Assembly (NCBI RefSeq): GCF_000380645.1
Contig: NZ_AQXZ01000008.1
Location: 42,737-106,736, forward strand
DNA from: Smaragdicoccus niigatensis DSM 44881 = NBRC 103563
GTDB taxonomy: Bacteria; Actinomycetota; Actinomycetes; Mycobacteriales; Mycobacteriaceae
Direction: 5' to 3'
DNA: 64,000 nt
Translations under genes and position numbers: made by a program
Part shown: piece after piece, positions 8,550-17,614 of the stretch
How positions within the stretch are numbered: position 1 is the first letter of the stretch
Layout of the letters: every line of letters starts with the position of its first letter
The notes under the pieces: model-generated
Databases searched by the model: none
Seen by the model: the letters and a program-made list of their open reading frames with translations, nothing else
What the model was told of the DNA's origin: nothing

Positions 8550-8649
8550 GGCATTCAGCTTGCCATCTTTCAGCGCCGCCACGTGCGCAAATGGCGCGCC
8601 GGGCGACCACGGAGCGACCGATCTGTGATCTTCATTGGATACTGGTCGC

Positions 8650-10560
8650 GTGGATTCCGACGCGCAGCATCCCGACGACGACCGTGACGAGAGCATCGAA
8701 AACGCCGACGCAAGCGCCGAGGTCGCCGAGGAAAACGTCGAAACCCCAACGGCGACACCGAAACGCAGGCTGAGCCGGAAGGTTCTGTTCGCCGGTGCCG
8801 GGGTCGCCATGGCCGCGATCGCGGCGTACGGCGTCGATATCTACGTGACCCACGGCGAGACCGGCCGGGGAACGAGCGTCCTCGGCGTCGACATCAGCGG
8901 AATCTCGCCGGCCGCCGCGCAGCAAAAGCTCGAAGGCCAGTTCCCGGAGATCGCGTCGAAGCCGGTGAGCCTCCGCGCTGGTGAGACCTCGGTCGAGATG
9001 GTCCCGGCGACCGCCGGTCTCGGTATCAACTGGAAGGCGACCGCAGAATCTGCGGCCCATCAGAGCTACAACCCCTTCAGCCGTCTCATCGCGCTGTTCC
9101 ACACGCACGACATCGCACCGGTGCAGACCGTCGACGAGCCGAAGTTCAGCGCGGAGCTGCAGAGCGTGTCCGCCGCGATCAACCATGAGCAACTGCAGGG
9201 CGGCATCGTGTTCCACGGGTCGGTCCCGGAGGCGATCAACTCGATCGCGGGCCAGAAGCTCGATGCGGCAAAGCTGCGCGGCGCGGTTCAAGACGGGTGG
9301 CCCACGGGCGGACCGGTCGAACTTCCGCTGACCGACCCAGGCGCCCTCGTCACCGACCAGGCGCTCAAGCAGACCATGCGCGAGGTCGCGATTCCGGCTT
9401 CGTCTGCTGACCTGGTCGTCCAGGGCGAGCAGAACATCAAGGCGACGCTCCCGCGCGATCGAATCGGCGAGGTGCTGTCGTTCAAGCCGGACGGCAAGGG
9501 TGGGCTCGACGCGAAGTGGGACGTGAAGTCGGCGGAGAAGATCCTGGCCCCGCAACTCGCATCGACGGAGAAGCCGGCCCGCGACGCCACGGTCGCGATC
9601 GGCGCCAAGGGGCCGTACGTCGTCGGCGAGCAATCGGGTCGCACGGTGGACTGGGGTAAGACCCTCGCGAACTTCAGCAAGGACATGCTCAAGCCGACCG
9701 ACCGGGTGTTGACCGCGACCTACGGCGACTCGGTCCCCACGTTCAAGAAGGCCGACGCCGAGAAGCTGGGCATTCGCGAGGTCATCGGGGAGTTCTCCAC
9801 GAGCGGCTTCGAGTACGCCTCCGGGGTGAACATTCGTCGCACTGCTGAGCAGGTCAACGGCGCGATCGTCAAGCCGGGCGCGGACTTCTCGCTGAACGGC
9901 TGGACAGGTCCGCGGGGACTCGACCAGGGGTACGTCGAGTCCGGAGTGATCATCAACGGCCGTCCCGGTCGCGGTGTCGGCGGCGGCGTGAGCCAGTTCG
10001 CGACGACGCTGTACAACGCGGGCTACTTCGCTGGCATGGACGACATCGAACACCGTGAGCACAGCTACTACATCTCGCGCTATCCGGCCGGTCGGGAGGC
10101 GACGGTGTGGGAGGGCTCGATCGACGTCAAGTTCCGCAACCCGGCCAAGACCGGCGTCCTGATCCAGGCGATCGGCGACGACTCGTCGATCACGGTGCGG
10201 ATCTGGGGTACGAAGACCGTCAACGTCGAGTCGATCAACGGTGGTCGCTGGGACTACACGAGTCCGTCGACGATTCGACTGCCAGAAGGGCCGGGCTGTG
10301 CGGCGTCGGGTGGTCAGGACGGATTCACCACGAGCGACACCCGCGTGATCCGCGACGCCACGACGAATGCGGAGCGCTCGCGTGCCACGCGAATCGTCGT
10401 GTACGAGCCCGTGCCCGTCGTGATCTGCGAGAAGCCGAAGCCACCGGCGAAGCCCGACCCCAAGCCGGCCGACGATGCTAAGCCGGCGCCCGCGACGCCG
10501 ACCACCACACCACCGACGACGACGCCGGAAGCGCCGCCCGCCGAGGTGCAGGAGCCATAG
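8650..10560 (+). CDS. VanW family protein with putative peptidoglycan-binding domain
   Basis: About 636 residues. A short acidic cytoplasmic tail precedes one membrane helix (VLFAGAGVAMAAIAAYGVDI, about residues 45-65). Two YoaR-type putative peptidoglycan-binding repeats follow: LGVDISGISPAAAQQKLEG starts the first. The VanW domain starts near residue 375 (FSTSGFEYASGVNIRRTAEQVNG) and the tail is Pro/Thr/Lys-rich. VanW proteins are extracellular cell-wall-associated proteins; their biochemical role is not established. I chose GTG 8650, six nt after a GATACT -10-like box, over TTG 8635. Confidence 0.85.
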   Translation: MDSDAQHPDDDRDESIENADASAEVAEENVETPTATPKRRLSRKVLFAGAGVAMAAIAAYGVDIYVTHGETGRGTSVLGVDISGISPAAAQQKLEGQFPEIASKPVSLRAGETSVEMVPATAGLGINWKATAESAAHQSYNPFSRLIALFHTHDIAPVQTVDEPKFSAELQSVSAAINHEQLQGGIVFHGSVPEAINSIAGQKLDAAKLRGAVQDGWPTGGPVELPLTDPGALVTDQALKQTMREVAIPASSADLVVQGEQNIKATLPRDRIGEVLSFKPDGKGGLDAKWDVKSAEKILAPQLASTEKPARDATVAIGAKGPYVVGEQSGRTVDWGKTLANFSKDMLKPTDRVLTATYGDSVPTFKKADAEKLGIREVIGEFSTSGFEYASGVNIRRTAEQVNGAIVKPGADFSLNGWTGPRGLDQGYVESGVIINGRPGRGVGGGVSQFATTLYNAGYFAGMDDIEHREHSYYISRYPAGREATVWEGSIDVKFRNPAKTGVLIQAIGDDSSITVRIWGTKTVNVESINGGRWDYTSPSTIRLPEGPGCAASGGQDGFTTSDTRVIRDATTNAERSRATRIVVYEPVPVVICEKPKPPAKPDPKPADDAKPAPATPTTTPPTTTPEAPPAEVQEP

Positions 10561-10580
10561 GGCATGCCTAGGGTTGTGTC

Positions 10581-12575
10581 ATGAACCGCTTGCGGAACGC
10601 AACGAGTCCCTACCTGCGACAGCATGCGGACAATCCGGTCGACTGGTGGCAGTGGGGACCCTCGGCGATCGAGCAAGCCAAACAGCTCGATGTCCCGATC
10701 CTGCTGTCGGTCGGATATGCGGCGTGCCACTGGTGCCACGTGATGGCGCACGAGTCATTCGAGGACCCGGCCACGGCGACCTTGATGAACAACAACTTCA
10801 TCTGCATCAAGGTCGACCGCGAGGAGCGGCCCGACATCGACTCGGTCTATATGAACGCGACCGTCGCGATGATCGGCCAGGGTGGCTGGCCCATGACGTG
10901 CTTCTTGACTCCGGAGGGCGAGCCCTTCTTGTGCGGCACCTACTACCCGAAGACTCCGCGGGGTGGCATGCCGTCGTTCACCCAGGTGCTCGAAGCGGTC
11001 GCGCGGACATGGACATCGCGCCGTGCTGAGGTGGTCCGGGCTGCGTCGGGGATCTCCGCGCAACTTCGCAAACAGAACGCCATTCCGCGGTTCGGCGGAA
11101 CAGTCGGCCCGGAATTGCTCGACGCGGCCACGGCGAACGTGCTGCGCGACCTGGACCACGAGAAGGGCGGGTTCGGTGGGGCGCCCAAGTTCCCGCCGTC
11201 GTCGCTGCTCGAAGGGCTGTTGCGGAGTTACGAGCGGACCGGCGACTCGACGACGCTCGACGCGGTCGCCATCACCGCCGACGCGATGGCGCGCGGTGGG
11301 ATCTACGACCAGCTCAAAGGTGGGTTCGCCCGCTATTCGGTCGACGCGGATTGGGTCGTTCCGCACTTCGAGAAGATGCTCTACGACAACGCGTTGCTGT
11401 TGCGCGCGTACACGCACCTCGGGCGCCTCGGGTACGACTTCGCCCTGCGGATCAGCGCGGAGACCGCGGAGTTTCTCCTCGCTGACCTGCGCACGTCCGA
11501 AGGCGGCTTCGCGTCGGCACTCGATGCGGACACCGACGGCGTCGAGGGACTCACGTATGTCTGGACGCCCGAGCAACTCGACGAGGTGCTCGACCAGTCG
11601 GACAGCGACTGGGCCGCAGACCTTTTTCACGTGACGGTCGAGGGGACGTTCGAAGAGGGCGCGTCGGTGCTTCAGTTGCTCGCCGATCCGGACGATCCGG
11701 AGCGATTCGCGCGGGTCAAGGCGGCGTTGCTCAAGGCCCGGGAATCGCGGCCGCAGCCGGCGCGCGACGACAAGGTCGTCACGGCGTGGAACGGCATGGC
11801 GATCGCCGCGCTCGCGGAGGCGGGTGCGATTCATGGACGTCCGGAGTGGATCGCCGCCGCGGTCGAATGTGCCGAGTTCCTGCTCGACAAGCATGTGAAG
11901 AAGGGGCGCGTCCGGCGGTCGTCGCTCGGCGGTGCGGTAGGTAAGGCGCCGGGCGTCCTCGAGGATTATGCGTGGCTCGCGACCGGCTTGCTGACGCTGA
12001 ACCAGGTGACGGGCCAGCGGGAATGGCTCACGCACGCGCAGGAGATTCTGCAGCGGGCGATCAACCACTTCGAGGTTCCGGGCGATCTGGGCAGCTGGTA
12101 CGACACGGCCGATGACGCCGAGAGCCTCATCACACGACCGCGGGACGCCGTCGACGGGGCGACGCCGGCGGGCGCGTCGTCGCTTGCGGAAGCGTTGCAA
12201 CTGGCTGCTGCGTTGAGCGATCCGGCCGAGGCACAGACCTACCGCGACCATGTCGCGCAGACCGTCGGCCGGTCCGCAGTCCTGCTCGCGCGCGCGAGTC
12301 GATCCGCCGGGCACTGGCTGGCCGTAGCCGAGGCGGAGATCGCATCGCTGCAGGTCGCGGTGGCGACGGACGGTGACCAGACGTTGGTCGAGGTTGCGCG
12401 ACGACTCGCGCCCGGAGGAGCGGTCGTGGTCGCGGGGCCTCGCGATTCGATGCCGCTTTTGACGGATCGCGGACTCGTCGACGGCCAACCGGCGGCCTAT
12501 GTCTGCCGCGGATACGTGTGCGATCTGCCGGTGACGACGGTCGAGGATCTCGCGGCGGCCCTCAAGACTTCATGA
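10581..12575 (+). CDS. DUF255 thioredoxin-fold/glycosidase-like protein (YyaL-like)
   Basis: 664 residues with the classical two-part layout. The N-terminal thioredoxin-like domain contains YLRQHADNPVDWWQWG and the CHWCHVMAHESFED motif, where CHWC is the redox-type CxxC. The long C-terminal (alpha/alpha)6-type region includes GGIYDQLKGGFARYSVD and VPHFEKMLYDNALLL. The family is widespread (Rv1084 in M. tuberculosis) and its activity is unclear. A TAGGGT box 6 nt before the ATG and no Shine-Dalgarno suggest a leaderless transcript. Confidence 0.9.
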   Translation: MNRLRNATSPYLRQHADNPVDWWQWGPSAIEQAKQLDVPILLSVGYAACHWCHVMAHESFEDPATATLMNNNFICIKVDREERPDIDSVYMNATVAMIGQGGWPMTCFLTPEGEPFLCGTYYPKTPRGGMPSFTQVLEAVARTWTSRRAEVVRAASGISAQLRKQNAIPRFGGTVGPELLDAATANVLRDLDHEKGGFGGAPKFPPSSLLEGLLRSYERTGDSTTLDAVAITADAMARGGIYDQLKGGFARYSVDADWVVPHFEKMLYDNALLLRAYTHLGRLGYDFALRISAETAEFLLADLRTSEGGFASALDADTDGVEGLTYVWTPEQLDEVLDQSDSDWAADLFHVTVEGTFEEGASVLQLLADPDDPERFARVKAALLKARESRPQPARDDKVVTAWNGMAIAALAEAGAIHGRPEWIAAAVECAEFLLDKHVKKGRVRRSSLGGAVGKAPGVLEDYAWLATGLLTLNQVTGQREWLTHAQEILQRAINHFEVPGDLGSWYDTADDAESLITRPRDAVDGATPAGASSLAEALQLAAALSDPAEAQTYRDHVAQTVGRSAVLLARASRSAGHWLAVAEAEIASLQVAVATDGDQTLVEVARRLAPGGAVVVAGPRDSMPLLTDRGLVDGQPAAYVCRGYVCDLPVTTVEDLAAALKTS

Positions 12576-12618
12576 GCGGACGGGAATAATCCGCGGCGGC
12601 TGGGTGCTGAACGTGGCG

Positions 12619-12638
12619 TCACTTCAAGCTTGAAGTGA
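12619..12638. promoter_or_regulatory. Perfect 20-bp palindrome upstream of ribA-dioxygenase operon
   Basis: TCACTTCAAGCTTGAAGTGA is a perfect palindrome ending 24 bp before the preferred ribA start. The size and symmetry fit a dimeric winged-helix (for example MarR-type) operator, but no matching regulator is adjacent, so the class is inference. The palindrome overlaps the upstream candidate start at 12635, supporting translation from 12662. Confidence 0.7.
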
Positions 12639-12661
12639 ATCGCCGACGCCGAGGAGCCATC

Positions 12662-13321
12662 ATGACCGCCGCGCTGCGCCCCACTGCGGGGCTGGTCCCC
12701 GCCACGGTCCGTACTCACGTGCGAATCCCGCTGACGTTCGCCGACGGGTACTCGACCGTCGCCGACGTCTTCACGTTCTTCGACCTCGTCGACAACCGCG
12801 AGCACCTGCTCCTGGGGCTGGGGGACTGGCGCGGTGCGCTCGATCGCGGTGACGCTCCCATCGTGCGCCCGCACAGCGAATGCCTCACGGGCGATGTGTT
12901 CGGTTCGCAGCGTTGCGACTGCGGCCCGCAGCTGCGCGAAGCGGTCGAGCGGATCGCGGCCGAAGGTGGATTCCTGCTGTACCTCCGCCAGGAAGGTCGC
13001 GGAATCGGCTTGTACGCCAAGCTCGACGCCTACGCGTTGCAGGACTCCGGCCTCGACACCTACGAGGCGAACGTCGCACTCGGGCACGGCGAGGACGAAC
13101 GCGACTACCGCGTTGCCGCGCAGATGCTGCTGTCGTTCGGTGCCGACCGCATTCGACTCCTGAGCAACAACCCCGACAAGGCTGCACAGCTCGAGGAATT
13201 CGGCATCGCGGTCGACGAGCAGATCGCGACCGGCGTGCACCTTTCTGGAGCCAACGCGCGATATCTGCTTGCCAAGCGCGACCACACCTCGCACACGATC
13301 GATTTGGGGATGATCGCATGA
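12662..13321 (+). CDS. ribA: GTP cyclohydrolase II
   Basis: 219-residue stand-alone GTP cyclohydrolase II. It opens GTP to the diaminopyrimidine that starts riboflavin synthesis. The zinc site CLTGDVFGSQRCDCG (residues about 75-90) and the nucleotide-binding LYLRQEGRGIGLYAKLDAY are intact, as is LLSNNPDKAAQLEEFGI. The start at 12662 has GAGGAG five nt upstream. No DHBP synthase domain is fused and no other rib gene is nearby. Instead it is coupled by an ATGA overlap to a LigB-type dioxygenase. It may therefore be a second copy serving a dedicated pathway rather than bulk riboflavin synthesis. Confidence 0.92.
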   Translation: MTAALRPTAGLVPATVRTHVRIPLTFADGYSTVADVFTFFDLVDNREHLLLGLGDWRGALDRGDAPIVRPHSECLTGDVFGSQRCDCGPQLREAVERIAAEGGFLLYLRQEGRGIGLYAKLDAYALQDSGLDTYEANVALGHGEDERDYRVAAQMLLSFGADRIRLLSNNPDKAAQLEEFGIAVDEQIATGVHLSGANARYLLAKRDHTSHTIDLGMIA

Positions 13322-14193
13322 CCACCACTGCCATCGCTGACCGCCTGATCCCGGCACACCATCCGTTCGCCGCCCACCTTCGGCACGTCGCGACCACGGG
13401 CTCGCACCGCGAGTGGACTCCCGACGACGGGCCGCTCCCGGCGCTGTACGTCAGTCACGGTGCTCCGCCGCTCTTTGAAGACGGCCCATGGATGCGCGAA
13501 CTCCACGACTGGGCGCGTGCCCTTCCCAAGCCGAAGGCGATCCTCATCGTCAGCGCGCACTGGGAGTCGAAGAGCCTCGGCATCACGAGCACGCAGCCGT
13601 CGGAACTGGTGTACGACTTCGGTGGTTTCGACCGCTTGTACTACCAGATGCGATACGACACCCCGGAGAGCACAACGCTCGCCGCGCAGCTCAAGGGCGT
13701 GCTCGCCGATACCGAGCACGTCTACGAACACCGTCGCGGCATCGACCACGGCGCCTGGGTTCCGCTCAAGGTCATGTACCCGGAGGCGGATATCCCGGTC
13801 CTGCAGTTGAGCCTGCCGACCACGGGAACCGACCGGCTGCTGCGGCTGGGAATGCGCTTGAAGGCGCTTCGTGAGCAGGGCGTTCTGGTGATCGGCTCGG
13901 GCTTCATGACCCACGGGCTGCCGTATGTCGACTGGGCGAACCCCGACCGCGTGCCGCGCTGGTCGTCCGAGTTCGATTCCTGGGCCACTGATGCCCTGGC
14001 CCGCGGCGACGTCGACGAGCTGCAGAGCTTCTGGACCAAGGCGCCCGGGATTCATATGGCGCATCCGACGGTCGAGCACTTCACGCCACTGTTCGTGACG
14101 CTCGGTGCCGCGACCGACCCCACCGTGCCGGTCGAGAACGTCATCGACGGCTACATGCTGGGCCTGTCGAAGCGGAGTTTCCAAGTCGTCTGA
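13318..14193 (+). CDS. LigB-type extradiol dioxygenase (4,5-DOPA dioxygenase-like)
   Basis: 291-residue member of the class III extradiol ring-cleavage dioxygenases. Metal-binding and catalytic residues are visible in LYVSHGAPP, IVSAHWESK, GIDHGAWVPL and GSGFMTHGL, plus HPTVEHFTPLFVTLGA near the C-terminus. Such enzymes use Fe(II) or Zn and cleave catechols next to the hydroxyls. The ATG overlaps the ribA stop (ATGA), so the two proteins are co-produced. The natural substrate is unknown. Confidence 0.9.
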   Translation: MTTTAIADRLIPAHHPFAAHLRHVATTGSHREWTPDDGPLPALYVSHGAPPLFEDGPWMRELHDWARALPKPKAILIVSAHWESKSLGITSTQPSELVYDFGGFDRLYYQMRYDTPESTTLAAQLKGVLADTEHVYEHRRGIDHGAWVPLKVMYPEADIPVLQLSLPTTGTDRLLRLGMRLKALREQGVLVIGSGFMTHGLPYVDWANPDRVPRWSSEFDSWATDALARGDVDELQSFWTKAPGIHMAHPTVEHFTPLFVTLGAATDPTVPVENVIDGYMLGLSKRSFQVV

Positions 14194-14200
14194 GAAGTAA

Positions 14201-14236
14201 AAACAGGCTCTCGATCCGTCGATCCAGAGCCTGTTT
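14201..14236. terminator. Bidirectional terminator
   Basis: An 11-bp perfect stem AAACAGGCTCT / AGAGCCTGTTT around a 14-nt loop lies between the dioxygenase and the convergent GH25-like gene. A-rich and T-rich flanks allow termination in both directions. Confidence 0.85.
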
Positions 14237-14244
14237 GCGCGGAA

Positions 14245-14955
14245 TCAGCAGCCGTAGTCGTAGTCCAGGCCGTTCGCGACGTACTGCACGAGGTAAGTCG
14301 TGCCGCCGGCGAACTGGTAACCGGTGCAGTACTTGCGTGCGGCGAGTGTGTTCGACTGGCCGGTGGCGACCCAGTTGGACCAACCGGGCTTCCATCCGCC
14401 GGTGATCTGCTGCCACATCGACGCGGTGCTGTACACGCCGACGAAACCGGCGCCCTTGGCGAGCAGTGCGTCGCGCTCACCCAGCAAGCTCTGCTGGTTT
14501 TGGAGTGTGTCTGCGTTCCAGGAGTTCGAGGCTTCAACGTCGAGCCACCACGTCGAGCTGCGCACCCCGGCACTGGCCGCGGCGTCCCAGGCCCAGACTC
14601 CAGCGTTGTAGCCGTAGTTGTACGCCCGGCACTGCTGATCGCCGGTCGCGCACTGCTTCGGACCCGAAGTGTCGTGGGTCGTCTGGTCGTACCAACCGGT
14701 GTTCACGTACAGGCTGTAGCTTTTGAACTTCGCTGCCTCGGACGCCATGCACGAGTTGGTCGAGTAACCCAGGCCGCCGGTCACACCCACGATTCCGAAG
14801 CTCGAACCCTTCGGGATCGGCTTGTTGCAGTTCGGGTAACTGACGTCATTGCCCGTCGTTCCCGTGGTGTACTGGCCCACCGCGGATGCGGTACCCGTGC
14901 CCAAGATAATTGCGGCACTTATTCCCGCAATCAAACCGGCGAACGTTCGCTTCAA
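14245..14955 (-). CDS. Secreted GH25-like (glycoside hydrolase-fold) protein
   Basis: 236 residues from a TTG start preceded at 5-6 nt by AAGGAGT. The signal peptide MKRTFAGLIAGISAAIILG...TASA is clear. The mature domain begins with a DVSYPNC motif and has a WWLDVEASNSWN segment, resembling the catalytic strands of lysozyme-like GH25 TIM barrels. Six cysteines suggest disulfides outside the cell. Hydrolase activity on cell wall is inference. The 274-bp upstream gap (14956-15229) is unusually AT-rich around 15060-15230, holds no ORF and must carry its promoter. Confidence 0.7.
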   Translation of the reverse strand: MKRTFAGLIAGISAAIILGTGTASAVGQYTTGTTGNDVSYPNCNKPIPKGSSFGIVGVTGGLGYSTNSCMASEAAKFKSYSLYVNTGWYDQTTHDTSGPKQCATGDQQCRAYNYGYNAGVWAWDAAASAGVRSSTWWLDVEASNSWNADTLQNQQSLLGERDALLAKGAGFVGVYSTASMWQQITGGWKPGWSNWVATGQSNTLAARKYCTGYQFAGGTTYLVQYVANGLDYDYGC

Positions 14956-15229
14956 GTAAAACTCCTTGCATCTGTTCCGGCCATGCGTCATTGCAGGTCG
15001 GATTCGCAAGAAGATCGCGAGTGGGGAATTGCGCGTTACCGCGTCTTCGCAGCTCGGTTAGGTATTAATACGGGCGGTTCGGCATGAAAACTATTATTTT
15101 GCAATGGCTTTGGCAAAGAATATCGAAAACCGGCCGTGTGATCCTTTTCACGAGAAATGCATTCTGTGGAATAGGATTTAGGGCGCTCGGGACTGCGGAT
15201 CAAATTGAAATGTGAATGATAATTTGTAG

Positions 15230-16756
15230 CTAAGGCTGACGCGACCGGCTGCCGTATCGCAGCGGTGGATAGCCGCGCCGGTCGGTCCAGGTCTTCGTCT
15301 CGACCGGGCGGCCCCGAAGGTGGATCGTCTCGTAGCGCATCCACTTTTCTCGCATCGACGGTGCTGCGGCGATCACCGATTCGCTCGCGAGGATGCGCTG
15401 CCGCACGCCTTTGGCCGCCTCGGTGAGACGCGCGGCCTCGTTGACCGGATCGCCGATCACGGTGAATTCAAGGCGCTTCTTCGAACCCACGTCGCCCGCG
15501 AAAACCGTGCCGCGGGAGAGCCCGATCCCGATGTCGAGTTCGCCGGTGGCCAACACTTCATCGCGGATGCGAAGTGCGGTTTGGAGTGCTGCCTCGGCGT
15601 CGTTGTCGAGCTGGATCGGTGCCCCGAAGATGCACAGCGCCGCGTCGCCTTCGAACTTGTTGACCAGCCCGCAGTTGTCCTCGGTCGCGTCGACGACGGT
15701 CGCGAGCAGGCGGTTGATTTTCTCGACGAACAACTGCGGTGGGATCTTGTGTGCGAGTTCGGTCGACCCCACGATGTCGACGAACAGCGCCGTGACTTCG
15801 CACAGTTCGCCGGTCATGGCGGATTCGTTGAGGCTGCTGCCGGCGGCGAGGGCGCGCTCGGCGACATCGATCCCAACGTGGCGGTCGAACACATTGCGAA
15901 CGCGTTCGCGCTCGCGCAGGGATTCCGTCATGTCGTTCACCGAGGCCTGCAGGACGCCGACCTCGCTGGTGAACTCGACCGGGACACTCACGTCGAGGTC
16001 CCCGGCGGTGATCCGGCCGATTGCCTCCTCGAGTTCACGAAGCGGGACCGCGACCGATTTCGCGAAGGCGAGCGTGGCAACCAATCCGAACAGGATCGCA
16101 CCGGCGCAGATGACGAGCGCACCACGCATCTTGTCGTCGGGTGCCGCCACCCGATCGGTCAGAACGAGGATCACGCTGAGGATCGGGAGTCCGCTCGCGA
16201 GTGCCCACGTTATCCCGACGCGAGCGAGGGCGCTGAGGCTGCGATCGCGCACCGGGATGACCGATGCCAGCACCGGCACGGCAGGTCGCAGTGCGCGATC
16301 CATGGCGAGGTACGCGAACGCACACGACGCGAGCCCGCCGGCGAGGATGAGCTGCATCGTCGTGAAGAGGACGTCGGTATAGCCGAATGCGATCGAGAGC
16401 GCGGCTTCGAGAATCGTTCCCGGTATCCACAGTGATGCGGACAAAACCGCCATCTTGAACGGCAGGCGGAGGACTCGGCGCGCTTCACCCTTCGTGGGTG
16501 GCCGGCCGGCCCGCCACCACGTCAGTCCTCGCTGTTGCATTCGCCAGGCGACGAAAGGCCCGATGATGATGCCGATCCCCACGTATCCGAACGTGAAGGC
16601 CAGGACGGCACCCAGGTTGCTGCCCGTGCGTTGCAGAACGCCGGTCAGCCACAGCTCGATCATGACGACGACGAACCCGCCCAAACCACACAGGATGGCG
16701 ATCGCGGTGAAGCCCGCGGGGGATCGCAACGCCCATCTGGCGAGACGATCGATCAT
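15230..16756 (-). CDS. Membrane adenylate cyclase with HAMP domain
   Basis: 508-residue class III nucleotide cyclase. About six hydrophobic helices occupy residues 12-235. A HAMP linker follows (VPLRELEEAIGRITAGDLDVSVPVEF starts it) and then the catalytic domain from about residue 315. The metal-binding aspartates lie in LFVDIVGSTE and FEGDAALCIFG, the adenine-specifying lysine in NKFEGD, and the transition-state Asn/Arg in IGDPVNEAARL. The layout matches the Rv1318c-Rv1320c/Rv3645 cyclases. It should make cAMP in response to a membrane or HAMP-transmitted cue. Confidence 0.92.
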   Translation of the reverse strand: MIDRLARWALRSPAGFTAIAILCGLGGFVVVMIELWLTGVLQRTGSNLGAVLAFTFGYVGIGIIIGPFVAWRMQQRGLTWWRAGRPPTKGEARRVLRLPFKMAVLSASLWIPGTILEAALSIAFGYTDVLFTTMQLILAGGLASCAFAYLAMDRALRPAVPVLASVIPVRDRSLSALARVGITWALASGLPILSVILVLTDRVAAPDDKMRGALVICAGAILFGLVATLAFAKSVAVPLRELEEAIGRITAGDLDVSVPVEFTSEVGVLQASVNDMTESLRERERVRNVFDRHVGIDVAERALAAGSSLNESAMTGELCEVTALFVDIVGSTELAHKIPPQLFVEKINRLLATVVDATEDNCGLVNKFEGDAALCIFGAPIQLDNDAEAALQTALRIRDEVLATGELDIGIGLSRGTVFAGDVGSKKRLEFTVIGDPVNEAARLTEAAKGVRQRILASESVIAAAPSMREKWMRYETIHLRGRPVETKTWTDRRGYPPLRYGSRSRQP

Positions 16757-16833
16757 CGCGGACCCCGTGTTTCTTCGGCTCTACCTGCGACTGTAGAGCC
16801 GGGTGGGGCGGTCGCGCGCCGAGTTGATCCGGT

Positions 16834-17502
16834 CTAGGCGGCGACGACGAACCACACCGCGATGTAGTGGCAGATCGCGGCGACAACCGTTGCGGCGTGG
16901 AAGAACTCGTGATGACCGAAGTGCGTCGGCCACGGGTTCGGCCATTTGGTGGCGTACAGGATCGCGCCGACGCTGTAGATCACGCCACCGACGGCGAGCA
17001 GCACCATCGGAGTCACGCCGGCGGTGTGCAGCAGCGTTCCCGCGTAGGGGACGATGGCCCAGCCGAGGATGATGTAGAGCGGAACGCCCACCCAGCGGGG
17101 TGCGGTCGGCCAGAACATCTTGAGCGCGACGCCGAGGGCGGCGGAAACCCAGACCACGATCAGCAGCGGAATTCCGGTGGAGCGGGGGAGTCCGAGCAGC
17201 GTGAACGGGGTGTAGCTACCGGCGATGAACAGGAAGATCATCGAATGGTCCGCGCGCTTCATCCAGGTGCGGGCTTCGACGGTCTTCCAGGTGATCCGGT
17301 GATAGATCGCCGAGATTCCGAACAAGCCCCAAATGGTGACGGTGTAGATGGCGGTGGCAACGGCGGCGGTCGGGCTCACACTTCCGGCGTAGGCGACGAG
17401 CACCACTCCCGCGAACAGTGCGACCAGGAAGGACCACGCGTGAATCCAGCCGCGAAGCTTCGGCTTCACGGCCTTGATGGCGTTCTCCAGGGCTGCGGTC
17501 AT
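16834..17502 (-). CDS. Hemolysin III family membrane protein
   Basis: 222 residues with seven predicted helices, a PAQR/hemolysin III fold. Signature pieces include [30 protein letters not shown] and the C-terminal [20 protein letters not shown], whose His residues form the conserved metal-type site. The ATG at 17502 has GAGGT eight nt upstream and is preferred over the upstream in-frame start. By order it matches Rv1085c. Despite the name, lysis is not established for these homologues. Confidence 0.88.
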   Translation of the reverse strand: MTAALENAIKAVKPKLRGWIHAWSFLVALFAGVVLVAYAGSVSPTAAVATAIYTVTIWGLFGISAIYHRITWKTVEARTWMKRADHSMIFLFIAGSYTPFTLLGLPRSTGIPLLIVVWVSAALGVALKMFWPTAPRWVGVPLYIILGWAIVPYAGTLLHTAGVTPMVLLAVGGVIYSVGAILYATKWPNPWPTHFGHHEFFHAATVVAAICHYIAVWFVVAA

Positions 17503-17614
17503 AAGGGTTACCTCTTCGTGTGTCAGTAACAAACTTACGGTGCCGTAGGTTTGGGCTGAAGTCCCTTGTGGCCATTGTCACCCAGGACCGGGTTCGCGAG
17601 TAGTCTGATTGATC

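Noticed and set aside
12880..13317. N-terminal extension of the dioxygenase
   Set aside because: The open frame overlaps ribA out of phase and is Arg-rich; the ATG at 13318 gives the normal family N-terminus.
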